Assembly: GCA_033085395.1 (NCBI GenBank)
Contig: JANQBS010000070.1
Coordinates: 1-64,000, forward strand
Length of the DNA stretch: 64,000 nt
Origin: Xanthoparmelia taractica
Lineage: Eukaryota > Ascomycota > Lecanoromycetes > Lecanorales > Parmeliaceae
Direction of reading: 5' to 3'
Shown here one piece after another: positions 11,598 through 24,200 of the stretch. How positions within the stretch are numbered: the first letter of the stretch is position 1; the number at the start of each line of letters is the position of its first letter. The position numbers and the translations under genes are program-made. The notes under the pieces are model-generated. The model ran no database searches and was not told the origin of the DNA. It saw nothing but the letters and a program-made list of their open reading frames with translations.

Positions 11598-12290
11598 GAC
11601 GAGTTAGCATATGCGTTGAAATCTCTCGTATGTTATACATGGGTGCGATGCAGGCTAGCTATCAGATAACTTGGCACCGCCTTTGGGTTACATCCCCGAA
11701 AATAGACTGAACGTTACCGCAGTGTTGTATTTGCGCTTTGCCACAAGATCCATCATCGCATAGGGATTATTTAAGACAACTGCAGCAGAGATTTCGATCA
11801 CCCAAATTCCAGCTCTTAGGAGCTACGATTGGCTAGACACAATGGGGTAGAGCGTTTCCGAAGAAACTACAGCAGGATACGTTGATCAAGCAATGTTTGA
11901 CGCTTGTGAGCTGTGATGTTCAATATTTTAGGGAGTCGCCCCCCTCTACCTGGCCAATTTTTTGCATGATAGGAGAGCAACGTACGATTGAAGCCTCTCC
12001 AAGCCGCCGTACCAGGCACCTTGCTGGCTGACAGCTTTGCTGTAATGAACGTATTGCAGGCGAGGAGAAAGCCACAACGTTGATTGCCCTTGTTCGTATT
12101 GTGTTGGTAGTGGCCAGGGGGCCATGGCAAGGAGTGGACAAGAGAGAGAGAATCAACGACGGGAGCTTCTAAACCTCAGCCCACCCCCACTGTAATATTA
12201 CCGGAGAGTCATTAGGCCGATGCAGCCACAGGCCCCTGATTAGTAAGGCCCACTCATAGTAATTTGGGGCCGCTCCTTATCTGCTATATC
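11598..12290. other. intergenic, upstream of GH20
   Basis: The expected first exon of the GH20 gene (signal peptide and a WP motif) should be here on the minus strand, but I could not find it. Short open stretches exist on the minus strand (about 11867-12156) without recognisable content. Composition becomes AT-rich from about 12290. Confidence 0.4.
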
Positions 12291-12787
12291 CTTCTTCCCT
12301 ATATCTCGCTATCGCCTTTATTATCTCTCAAATATATTATTTTCACGTATATCTTTCACCTCGCCGCTATGCTATTATAAAATCACGTTATTCGCTAATC
12401 TTTTTAATATAAGATCTTCGAGAATATTTAAAAAGAGATTAATTAATACGATAATAATCTCGAGAATATTAATCGCGATCGTATCTCGAAGATCTTCTAT
12501 TCGAATAATAATAAGCTTTTTATAATCTTAAAAATTAAGAATAATAATTCTAATAATAAAGAATAAAGTTAGCTTATATATTTTAATACGTTTAGATTAT
12601 CGTTATCTCTCTTAAAGACTCTCTTTATTTTTTATTATCTTATTATAAAGCGAAAGATCTCTATTAATCTTAATAAGTAGAAGAGAGATTAAACGTAGTA
12701 AAGTAATTTCTCTAATATTCTCGAAGATCGTATTAATAATATTAAAATTATCTACGAATATCTTAATAATTCGTGAGATTATTCTTT
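12290..12787. repeat. AT-rich degenerate repeat flanking the right element
   Basis: Very AT-rich, stop-filled DNA that nevertheless keeps many CG dinucleotides, the same look as the neighbouring decayed elements. It was the left half of the target into which the 12788-20053 element inserted. I cannot assign it to a family. Confidence 0.5.
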
Positions 12788-13055
12788 TATCAGGCCTAGC
12801 GCTGCATGCGTATTAGCGCCGACTACTCATGGGTTTAGAATCCATTGCGGGGTCATGGCGGGGTTCATGACCTAAGGCCTTGGCGGGGCCTTAGCGATTA
12901 TATATTCTCTTCGCATACCCTAGGGTTTTCGTGTTTCTTAGAAATTAGTTCTATTAGAACTTAATATCTAATAAAGAAATTATTATCGTATTAACGATAC
13001 GTCTCTTATATTGATTAGGGCCGCTTACTAAGCGCCAGTGAATTAATTTCTTATA
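12788..13055 (+). repeat. 5' LTR of the plus-strand element
   Basis: 268 bp. This copy is visibly less mutated than its partner: it keeps CATGG, TCATGG and GGCGGGGCC where the 3' LTR has TATAG, TTATAG and AACGAGGCC. The 5' base pair TG has become TA. Confidence 0.9.
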
Positions 13056-14879
13056 ATTCTAATTTCTCTATCTTTCAAAGAAAGAGATCTATCGTCGCTA
13101 CGATATCGAACTCTTTATTAAATTGAAATAAATATATCTTAGAGCGACGTGACTTCGATATTAATTTTTAAGAATTTACTTTAAAGAATTAAGTAATTTT
13201 AAAGAAACGTCTTAAGAACGTTAAAGTAGAAAATCGTTAACTGAAGTTGAAACGAGAGTTAACTAAGTTACGGGCACGCAATAACGTGCTACGTAATTCG
13301 AATTTCTCTATAATTCTCGTCGAAGCGATAGCGATTTCGTTTATTATTTTATCTTTAATAAATATTTTAATTAAAGCGAAAATACTTCGTCTTAAAAGAA
13401 TACGTTCTTATAAGAATAGTAGTAAAGAGAAATATTTACACTAATTTCGCGAAGTCGAAATTCGATTTCTTATAAGTTTCGAGTATTTTATTATCGATTA
13501 AGCTAAGATTATTTATTATATATAATTCTTAAAAGATAATTTTAATACGTAGTGATATAGATACTTTTAAATCTATAGACTAAAGAGAATTATCTTCGAG
13601 TTTTTTAAATTATTTTTATTCGACTTAATTATAAACTTAATAAATCGTTATTTATTCGCTTATAAAAAGTAAGAAGCGATTAAGTAGCGATAAGATTAAA
13701 AGATCTTAGTTTTTAAGATTTATCTAAAGGAGCTAAAAGTTTATTTATTCTTATTTACGAAAAAGTATCGAGCGAACTTTTTCTTAGCTAAGCTACGATC
13801 TAAGTTAAAGAATAAGATTTTTAATATTAATAATATACTTAAATAGAGAAAAGAAATTCTTATTATAATAATTATATAGAAAATAATTTTAAAGCGCGCG
13901 CGCTCTAATGGCGGCGACTCTAATTCGAAGTAATTTAAGGAATCTAATAAAGATAAGTCTCTAAAAGCTTAAATTTCGAAGTTTAATACAACTTCGAAAA
14001 ATAGTATTAAGATTATATGCACTTAAGAAAAGAGTAAGAAACGTAGGGCTAAGATCGTTAATTCTAATCTTAAAATATCTGGCGTTTACTAATATTATTA
14101 GAGATTAAATTATTTAAAATCGAATTATCTCGATAAGAATAAATCGATTATTATCGTCGCGACGATGTTAATAAAAAACGAATTGACTTCGTAAGCGCCT
14201 CTAAAGCGAAGTAAGAAAAACAAATAATAGAGATAATTTCTTTTATTATTATAAAGAGGTGAATTAAGCTATAGAGTGATTAGAGATAATTTATTACTTT
14301 ACTCGATTGCGAGGCGTATATTAATTTAATTACGTAGAAGTTTGTAATTTAGTGAGATCTTTAATTATATATCGCTATTTTATCGTAGACGAAAGCGCTA
14401 AGCGAGTAAGATATATATTACTATAATGCTTATTAGCTAAACTATTGAATAGTTAATAGCTAAGATTAAGAATAATAGTGTAATATACTATTTTACGCCG
14501 TAGATTAAGAAGATCCCAATATCGTATTAAGTATATTCGCGTTATGTTAATTATATATTTTATTTAATTCTACGGCGGCGTAGTAACGATTTAAGATTAA
14601 TACTAGGAAACTTTAGATTAAAGAATCGATTAAATTTATTTAGGAAATTAAGCGAAAGTCGAATATATTTATAATCGTGTACGCTACGATAACGCGAGAT
14701 AAATCGAAGAGTGTTAATAATTTAGAGTTCTTAAGAAAATTGCTGAGATTTAAGAATATCTTTTTTAATAATATAATAGAGATCTTATTTATATTTAAGT
14801 AGAGAAATTATATTATAAAGATAGAGAAAGATAAAGAGCTATTCTACGAGTCTTTTTATAATTTATTTTAAATTAAGCT

Positions 14880-17800
14880 ATCGAAGCTAAGACGATATCT
14901 TAAGAAGTTACTTTATAAGAATTAAATTCGTTATTTAACTTTCTTCGCTAAAGCCTTTATTCTCTTTATTTCAAAAAAGAATAATAAATTATATCTTTAT
15001 ATAAATTATCGAAATTTAAATACGATAATAATAAAGAATTAATATTTATTATTTCTAATTATTAAGACGTTAAATCGCTTATATAACGTTAAGATATTTT
15101 TAAAATTGAATCTTAAGAATATTTATTATAGGATTTATATTAAGGAGAGCGATAAGTGAAAGACTACGTTTCGCACTCGCTATGACTATTTTAAATACTT
15201 AATAATGTCTTTTGATCTTGTAAATATATTAGCTACGTTTTAAGTCTATACTAATAGAGCTCTTATAAGTCTTATAAATATTACACGTGTGATATATTTG
15301 AATAATATTTTAATCTATAGCGCTGAGTCGGCGAAATATTGAAAGCACGTTAAGTAAGTGCTTGAGCGATTACGTTAGTTCCAGCTATATGTAAATCTAA
15401 AGAAATACTAGTTTTGCACTAAATTAGTTAAGTTCTTAGGGTTCGTTATAATTATTAATAATATAATCATAAATTAAGAACGCGTGATAACGATTTAAGA
15501 ATAATCAACGCCGCGAAACTATCGAGATATATAAGTCTTCTTAGGCTTTGCAAACTTTTATTAACACTTTATTTTTAAATATTTTATTATTATAACGCTT
15601 CTTATTAACTTATTTAAGGATAATAAGATTAATAAGAAATTAGAATCGTTTAAATAATTAGAAGACGCTAAATTAACTTTCGAGTAACTACGTAATACTT
15701 TTATAACTGCGTTATTTCTGCGATATTACGATTCTTAAAAGAAATTGCGCGTAAAGATTAATATCTCTAACTTTAACGTGAGAGCTATACTTTCGTAAGT
15801 AAACGATAATAATTATTAATAACTCGTCGCGTTTTTTTCTAGAAAAATAATATTAGCGAAATAAAATTATAAAACTCACAATTAAGAATTACTTATTATC
15901 GTTATAGCGATAAAGTAATAGCGTTATTATTTAAAAGATAGTATTTATTATATTAAGATCTAATTAGATTATAATAATCTTAAGAGATTTATAAAGTAAA
16001 AGAAACTTAACTCTAGATAGACCCGTTGAACGCTAAAGTTAGTCGCTTATAACTTTGAGATTTTTTATTAAATAGAAAAATTAAATTTTATAGATACGTC
16101 GTCGCGACGATTAGACTATAAAAATTAATCGTTATTAAATATTAAATTATTATTTATACTTTAAAATAAACTTATTCTTTAAATTAGCGGCGAGTTATCG
16201 TAAAGAGATAAAGAAGTAATAGTAGTAATAGCGTCTATGCTATAAGTTATAGATATTTAGATAATTATTTTAAGGAGAAAGGCTAAGGCTATATTTAAAA
16301 TTATATATAACGATTTATAAAGACTAATAAAAACGCTAATTCGAGAGTTATAATCTTATAATAAATGAGTAAGCTCTTTTTAAATTAATGTAGATATGTC
16401 TACGAAGTGACGTTATACGCGTAATTAGATATAAACCTTAGACTTCGAGAGACTATTATTAAATAATAATCGTTTTTATGTATCTAAGAATAATATCTTA
16501 CGAGAAGAACTTATTAATAAGTATTATAATAATTCTTTAGTAGAATACTTTAGCGCTACGAAGACGTATAAGCTTTTTACTTATAAATATTACTAAAATA
16601 AGAGTCTTAAGAATATTATCAATTACGTTAAGACTTACGATATGTATTAACGTATTAAGGCGCCGCGCTATCGGCTCTATAATAAGTTAATCTCGCTTTT
16701 TATTGTTATTAAATTATAAAAGAAAATTTCTATAGATTTTATTATAAGCTTATTCTTAAGTAAGCTTAAGAGCGTTATCTATAACGTTATTCTAGTTATA
16801 GTGAATCGATTTACGAAAATAATTAGATATCTATCGATAACTATTTAAAATCGACGTCGCTAAGCTAACGAAAATATTTTATATTAAAATTATTTATCGC
16901 TATAAAATATTTAATAATATCGTTAGCGATAGAAACTTAATATTTATTAGCGAGTTTTAGTTAGCGATCTATTATTATTCGAAGATAAAGCGTCGCTTAA
17001 GTATTATTTTTTATTCTTAAACTAACGACTAAATTAAGCATTAAAATTAGATGTTAAAATATTACTTACGCGTGTTTACTAATAAGAAGTAAATTAATTA
17101 AGCTAAACTATTATTTATAATAGAGTTTATATATATAAATAGTTAATATATCTTTATCGAAATAATATTATTCTTCTTAATATATGAATATTATTCGAAA
17201 ATACGCTAAGAGATCGAGAATAACTTCGTTAAGAAGAGAATACTCGCTATAAATAAAAAGATAAAAAGATTATAGACGCTAAGAGATAAGATAGTAGAGC
17301 GATTACGTAGCGTTATTGCGGCTTAAGTTAAGTAATATAATAAATCGCATTAATCTTAGAGCTATAAAGTGAATAATTTAGTAATATTAGCAATTAAGAA
17401 TTTAAAATAAAGACGTCTAAGTAAGAAGTTAACTTATAAGTATATAAGACTCTTTTGAATTATAAATAAAGTAGGGTTATAAGCGTATTGCTTATTGTTA
17501 TCTTCTACGTATAGAATTTATAATATCTTTTATATATCGTTACTTGAATTATATTATATACGCGATAGCGGCGAAGTAGCGAAATTCTTTATATAAGTTT
17601 CTAAGCTTATTAATAATAATAAGATATAGAAGATAGAAGAGATTATTAATAAGATTAAGAAGTGAGAAGATGTTTAATATAAAAGTGAACTAGTTAAGAC
17701 GAAGAGTATAATTAGTAACTATTAGACGAAGAACTTAAGCGTATTAATAAGCTAACTTAGATTTATAATACGCGAGAAATTAATAAGCAAAAGTATTAAG
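14880..17800 (+). pseudogene. pol relic: reverse transcriptase, RNase H, integrase, chromodomain-like
   Basis: Frames broken by many stops still show a reverse transcriptase around 14880-15480 (LYLYINYRNLN, RTRYDYFKYLIM, VIYLNNILIYS, the last being a decayed YxDD region), an RNase H-like part around 15480-15830 (VFLGFANFY), and integrase sequence around 16500-17000 (YKLFTYKYY, VIVNRFTKI). A weak chromodomain-like block (KIEEIINK) lies around 17600-17770. The order is that of Ty3/gypsy. No product is possible without extensive repair. Confidence 0.8.
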
Positions 17801-19785
17801 TATCGAATAAGAAAGCTATTTAATTAGATTAGTAATCGTCGCTAAATAAGCGAAGGCGTCGAAAGCGAAAGTAAATATAATAACTATTTTAGTGTGTTAG
17901 ATAATTATAAGCGCACTTCTTACGCTTATTAGCATAATTATTTAATTAAGTAATGCTATATTAGAAATATATCGCACTAAATTAGAGTGTATATTATTAT
18001 AGATATGATTTATTAGAGAGACGCTTAATACGTATTATAAGAGAGTGCGATTAAGTTTACTTAGCTCGCTATACGCTAAATCAAAAAAAAAAAAAAATAG
18101 TCTCTATCGTAGCGATAGAGGTTCGTGAAGAAGAGAATCTCAAGTAAAATCCTTATTCGAGAAGTCTATTTATTTGATATTACTCTTATTAGGAGCGACT
18201 TCTCTCAACTCCGTCTTATAGATATTTATGCTATCTATCTTCTCTTGAAGAAGCTTATTGCGATTCTCGAGCTTCTTAACGCGCTTATACGTCGTCTCGA
18301 GTTTCTTTTTCGCGATCTAAAGATCGCGTTAAAGATTCGTAATAATAATAATCGCTTAATCACTAATAGTTACAGTTAAACTCTATTTCTTACGAAACTA
18401 AGTGATCTTGCGATTAATATACGCTTAATTACGACGTATCGACGCTATAATTTTAGGGACTCGACGAACTCGATAAAGAACTTTCTTAATCTTTTTATAA
18501 AGAAAAGGCGAAATCTTTACGTAGTCTCGAATTTTTTTTTTAGCGCTCTTACAATAAGAATAAAACGAGAATTTATCTCTAATATAATCGTCGTGAAAAT
18601 TAATAAAGCATCGACGATAAGAAAGAGTAGATACTATCTTATATTAGTATGCGATAGCGAAGCGCCAAGGGACTTACTTTTATTATTGTTATTATTATAT
18701 AAGCTATCTTAAGTGTTAGTATATATTAATATTAGTGTAGCGATAGCGAAAGTTTAATAATATTTACAATAAAGAGAGATAGAAGTAGTTATAATAATAA
18801 GAGTTAACTAGTAACACGTTAGCATTAATATACTTAAGAGCGATATTATAGCGTTAAAGCAAGAACTTATAAAGAGTATATTAGATATTATAAAGAAGAG
18901 AAAAGTTTTGAGAAAGTAAAGATAAATTTATTAACACTAAAAGACGCTAATAATTGTTATCCACGATATCGTCGCCGATATATCGCCGATAAAGTTTTTC
19001 TAATAATTCTAATTAGTCGGATTATCGTATCGTCGATATCGCTATTAATAAAACAATAAATAATAAATTAGCTCTACGCCCTTCTACTATAGAAGCTAGA
19101 ATAGCCCTATAAAAAGATATAGAAGCGTGACTATTAATTATTTAATGATAGCTCGCTAGGGATTAGAGTAAATAACGTATAATATATGTGTTTTAGAGTA
19201 ATAGTAATATACGTTATAGAAACGATATCGCGTGTAGAAGAATTTCTTCTACGCGTCTATAAAAAGGGCTAGAAAAATTCTTTAATAAGCTACTAATAAT
19301 ATGTATCGTTTACTATAGATATATTAATTTTATATTATAGGGACGATAGCGTATTAGAAGAACTCTTTTTCCTTATTATTTAAAGGGATTAAGGTTTTTT
19401 AATAAGTCTTCTACGTATACTTAGCGACTACGTTATTATTAGTTTATAAATAGTAGAACTAGTCGTAATATATCGAGTTAATTATTAATACTCGAAGAGT
19501 ATTACTAGAACTCTTATATTATAAAGGGATTCGTATTGCGTATTAAGATTAATATAGTAAGATCGAGTTAATTATAATTAGTAAACGTTATATATATAAC
19601 GATATTAACGCGCGTCTATAACGCGTATCTTTTACTACTAATAATAAAAGTTAATATTATAGAAGCGACGTTATTTACGAGTACTTTTCCTTATTTCTCA
19701 CGGGGTTTAAAGGTTTTTTATATTGCGTAATTAAGATACTATACTGGATAGTATCTGGGAATTAGGGTTTAAGAGGGGAGATAAT
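17800..19785 (+). repeat. 3' internal region of the plus-strand element
   Basis: AT-rich DNA between pol and the 3' LTR. From about 19040 on it is shared with 1-1076, so it is a family feature and not a later insertion. A run of about 15 A lies near 18083. An 84-codon open stretch at 18125-18379 sits here; I do not recognise it and regard it as chance. Confidence 0.6.
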
Positions 19786-20053
19786 TGTTAGATCTAGCGC
19801 TATATACGTATTAGCGTCGACTACTTATAGATCTAGAATTTATTGCGGGGTTATAGCGGGATCTATAATCTAAGGCCTTAACGAGGCCTTAACGATTATA
19901 TATTCTCTTCGTATACTCTAGGGTTTTCGTGTTCCTTAGAAATTAGTTCTATTAGAACTTAGTACCTAATAAAGAAATCACCATCGTATTAACGATACGT
20001 CTCTTATATTAATTAGGGTCGCTTGCTAAGCGCTAGCGAATTAATCTCTTATA
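19786..20053 (+). repeat. 3' LTR of the plus-strand element
   Basis: 268-bp partner of 12788-13055. It begins TGTTAG and ends in a decayed TTATA. It is followed directly by TCTTT, the duplicated target. Confidence 0.9.
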
Positions 20054-20640
20054 TCTTTCGATAAAAATAATTATTAAATAAACGTCTAAGTAATTTAACG
20101 CGTATTAATTTTTAATTAATAATTTTTAAGTATATAATAAGCTTAATAAGTTATTAATTACTTAAGATATAAGATCTATTTATTAATAAGAGATCTAGAA
20201 AACTCTAAAAGAGCTTTTAAATAATAATTATAATATAGTTAAATTAAAGATATTCTCGAGGTGAAAGAATTTATAGATAATCTTATAAATAAAATCCTTA
20301 AATTAGCGATAGCGAGATCTCTCTAAACTCTTATTATAAGTTATTAATTTCGCTATATTTTCTATAATAATTTCGTTTTAATTAATATATATACGAATAA
20401 GCTTCTATAATTATTTCTTAAAGTCGCTTCTCGTCGAGTTAAAAGCGATAGCGAGATTTATATTATAAATTATTAAATTCGCGATAGTTCTTATAGAAAC
20501 TTCGTTTTAATTAATATATATACGGGCGAACTTCTATATTTAATTTAAAAATATTCTTAATTTAATAAAAGCGATAGCGAGATCGCTAATAACGATATAA
20601 AGGTCGCGCCTTATTTTAATGTGGCGCCTATACAAACCTG
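20054..20640. repeat. AT-rich flank with about 130-bp degenerate direct repeats
   Basis: The motif GCGATAGCGAGAT recurs at 20306-20318, 20445-20457 and 20571-20583. A second motif starting TTCGTTTTAATTAATA recurs at 20372-20395 and 20501-20524. Together they outline two to three degenerate units of about 126-139 bp. No coding content is seen. The AT-rich island ends near 20640. Confidence 0.7.
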
Positions 20641-21258
20641 ACGCAGCCACCTTGTAAGTAGACTAATGGTATTTTTCTTAGCGTGGGCTGAGGTATAGAA
20701 ACACCCTCAACGACAGAATGAATGATGGACTTTAGGGATAAGCAACCCAACGTGAAGCTCAATACTAATGTGAAGCGCAGGAGCCCAATGATCCTTGCAG
20801 TGTGCAGCGCTGTAATTGTATGGCAGGCGCATACTCCTAGGGACTATGTAGGAGTATGTCTCACGCCGACCTGCAGCTGATTGATTTGAGAAATTGTTCG
20901 TTGTCCCCCCCAAACAGGCCTGCAGCTGGGTCCACCTATCAAAAAAAGCCTGCACGCCCCAAATCTGCAAATCTACCACAAATCGCCAACGAGAGGTCCT
21001 ATCAAGAATATTTCGCTCCGTGATAAAGAGAAAAGAGCAGAAGTAGTAAGTTTTACCGCTACTATGAGTTTGTGAAGGAAGTACTGATAGGATCATTCCA
21101 GATAATAATGCGTCCAGGCCCGCGAGCCCCCCCCATCTATTACATAGCTGTGAGTCTAGATAAGACCCCTTCCAATCGAGTCTTGGGATCCTTCTCATCA
21201 CAATACCTTATGTATCTGGACCATTTGTATAATCCATCTATCCTTTCGCCGAGCCTCA
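20641..21258. promoter_or_regulatory. upstream region of the NLR gene
   Basis: GC-balanced DNA between the repeat island and the NLR start. It contains no gene I can support; a 164-codon minus-strand open stretch (20707-21201) has no recognisable content. It should contain the NLR promoter, so the gene's control region lies within about 600 bp of the repeat-rich, probably heterochromatic, island. Confidence 0.4.
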
Positions 21259-24200
21259 ATGGAGGCGATTGGAGCGGCCGCAACCATCCTTCAAGTTGCG
21301 GACGTAGCCTTGCGCACCACCCACGCTTTGATTGAGTATACGAGAAACACACAGAATGCCTCTTCTGATCGGAAGGCACTGGCTGAGGAAGTTCAATCGC
21401 TTTCTGGACTCCTCGAAAGGCTACGCGCCCGTGCAGAAACTTCCCTCCTAGACGACAAATGGTTTAGGCAGCGAACAGATCTTGTGCAACAATTCGCTCG
21501 AGCGTATGAGGATCTTGCTACAACACTCAAGATTAATGTCGACACAAAGCAGCCAGAGCAGGAGTCGCGAATGAAGACAATGCAGACCATTGCCAGATGG
21601 TCGTTCACCAAGAGTGAGATTTACTCCATGCTCGAGCGTATTACTCGCCTTCAGCTTTACGCGAACACTCTGCTATTAGATGAGCAATACTCGCATGTGG
21701 AACGAATAGACACTAGACAGGAAATTGCCCAGGAGAGAAAGCAGAGGTCCATAATTATGGGCTGGCTCACTCCCTTGCAAGTGACTACTGCCCACGAGAA
21801 TATATCAAAACGACCGGAACAAGGCTCTGGTAGATGGTTTTTGACATCTTCTAAATTTAGATCATGGCAATCGGGCGCTTACAAGTTGTTATGGTGTCCG
21901 GGTATCCGTAAGTCCTTGCTTGATATTCCCGCTTTCCATCAGCAATCTAACTCCAATGTATAGCCGGAGCTGGGAAGACTGTCATGGCGTATTTTTCATC
22001 GTCTCCTATAGTGACTATACCTTTTGCTCACAGTTGCAGGTCTATCGTCGTAGAACATATCCGCCGTCAGCGAACGAAGAAGGAAATACTCAGCAAAGAA
22101 GTGGGAGTCGCGATGATGTACCTCAAATATACCGACCATCAGCAAACTGTGGAGAATATCCTTGGAAGCTTCCTAGCGCAGCTCGCTCAAGATCACGAGC
22201 CTCTGCTGCCATTTTTGCGCGATCTGTACGAAAGACACCGAGCCTACAGGACTTCACCAACGCTAAGGGATCTTTCGATAGCGCTTTCCGATGTCAGCAA
22301 TCTGTATAAACGGATTTATGTTGTTCTTGATGCCCTTGATGAATGTACCGACGACGTTCGGTGGGAGTTAATAGAAAAACTTCGTGAGATCGAGCCACAA
22401 GTCCATCTTTTAGTGACCTCTCGCGATCTTGACAGCATAGAGGAGGAGCTCCAGGATTTCGAGCGATTTGAAATCAAGGCAAATAAGGCGGATCTTGAAC
22501 TGTTCATTGACCACCACATTCAGAAAAACAAGAATCTGCGAAAGATCGTCCAGAAGAGTCCAACGATAAGTGAAGATATTAAGGTTGCTGTAGTGACAAC
22601 AGCTGAAGACATGTACTCATCCCTTCAACCAATCAAAATTCCTGTATCTTTTCTAATCGATCAAGGTTCCTTCTTGCGCGCCTTCACGTGGAGTCATTGG
22701 GCAGTGCCGCGGCACTTTCAATCAAACACGTCCGGAAGAAGCTCCAAAGCTTGCCTACAACGTTGACTGCCACTTACGATGAAGCGATGCAACGCATCGA
22801 AGCCCAAGACCCAGATCACACCAGCATTGCCCTTAAAACACTAGCATGGATTAGCTATGCTTTTCGATCCCTATCCCTTGGAGAACTTCAGCACGCTTTG
22901 GCCATTGAGCCTGAGAGTACTCGAATCGATGAGGAAGACGTCATGGACGGAAATAGTATAACGGCCCTGTGCGCGGGCCTGGTGGTTATTGACCCGGGGA
23001 CAAACACTGTAACCTTGGTTCATTATACTGCTAGTAAATACTTCGAAGATGTGCGTGCTTATCGATTTCCTGGGTTTCACGCCACTATCACCATGAGCTG
23101 TGCAACTTATCTTGCCTTAAGTGCACTTGGAAACTCCAGTATCTGGGCAATTGTTCGACAACATCCACTGGCTTGTTATGCCGCGCAGTATATGGGCGAC
23201 CATGCACGCCACAATCCCGAAGACGCATTGGAGCCATCTATCCTGGAAGTCATCGGGAGATTACTTTCGCATCCAGACAAACGAAAACCCCTCATATCAC
23301 TTCTGGATGGTCTTGATTTGATAAGATCGGGTTTTTATTCTGGCGAGATGCCACAGAACGTTTCAGAAACCACTAAAATCGCCAGTAATTCTACAGCGGC
23401 CAATGCAATGAGCACATCCGGGGAAAAGCAAGAGTCTGCTGAACACATAGCAATGGGAGTCGCCCAAATGGACGTGTCTTCAACTAGCAGACAATCCGTA
23501 TTCTCTACAGCCGCTACCCTATCTAACGTCTCGGAACTGGTCCACGTTACTTCCGAAGAATTTTCCAGAGTCGATCCTGAGGCTGAGTCGCTGCTGTGGC
23601 AGTCTCGTGCAAGCGTCAACCGAATGCCCGAGGTAACGGCTCTGCACCTTGCCGCATCAATGGGGCTTGCAAGAGTGGCCTCATTGCTGATTAGAGAGAG
23701 CGGTGATATTGATGCCGTGGATGACACAGGCAAGACAGCGCTCGCCCTTGCAATGGAAAGAGGCTTTGAGAGAGCAGTCGAATTCCTAATCAACAGTGGG
23801 GCTAATGTAGACCTGGGCTCAGGACATGGGCAAGGAATTTTCCTCCTTGTCACTGAGAGGAATTGGGATACTGTTGCAGGCATCATAGCGCACAAGACAA
23901 GATCCAAGTACAACTCCGACGCTGGATGTGATCTACGGCAGAACACAGCGCAATTTCTGCTCGCTGCTTATGATGGCAACTATCAGGAGATTAGTAGCCT
24001 AATCAAGGAGGCAAGCCTTGGGTTGGAAGTCCGAGATTCTGACGTTGGAGCTACAGCATTGTTCATAGCCGTTGAACGCAAGCATATACCAGTTGTCGAT
24101 ATTCTTCTGAGCTCTGGGATCGATGTCAACTCTAAAGATAGCGTGGGCCAAACCTCTTTGCATAGGGCTACTCACTGTGGACACGACGAGATGATCCGCT

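Larger units (their letters stand above)
12788..20053 (+). mobile_element. complete degenerate Ty3/gypsy retrotransposon
   Basis: The element is 7266 bp with 268-bp LTRs at 12788-13055 and 19786-20053, and a 5-bp duplication TCTTT at 12783-12787 and 20054-20058. A purine tract (about 19770-19784) precedes the 3' LTR. Relic proteins lie on the plus strand in the order gag, reverse transcriptase, RNase H, integrase, chromodomain-like. About 1.2 kb of unexplained AT-rich DNA separates the last of these from the 3' LTR. Heavy C-to-T and G-to-A decay leaves no open gene. It belongs to the same family as the truncated copy at 1-1364. Confidence 0.9.

Noticed and set aside
11598..12156. Search for the missing first exon of the GH20 gene
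   Set aside because: Short minus-strand frames here start with hydrophobic residues but none can be joined by GT-AG sites to the GH20 frame with the expected WP motif.
18125..18379. 84-codon open frame in the 3' internal part of the right retroelement
   Set aside because: Lies in heavily mutated repeat DNA, is not preserved as an open frame in the paralogous copy region, and has no recognised domain.
20707..21201. 164-codon minus-strand open frame before the NLR
   Set aside because: No domain, signal or intron support; sequence looks non-coding and it overlaps the expected NLR promoter.
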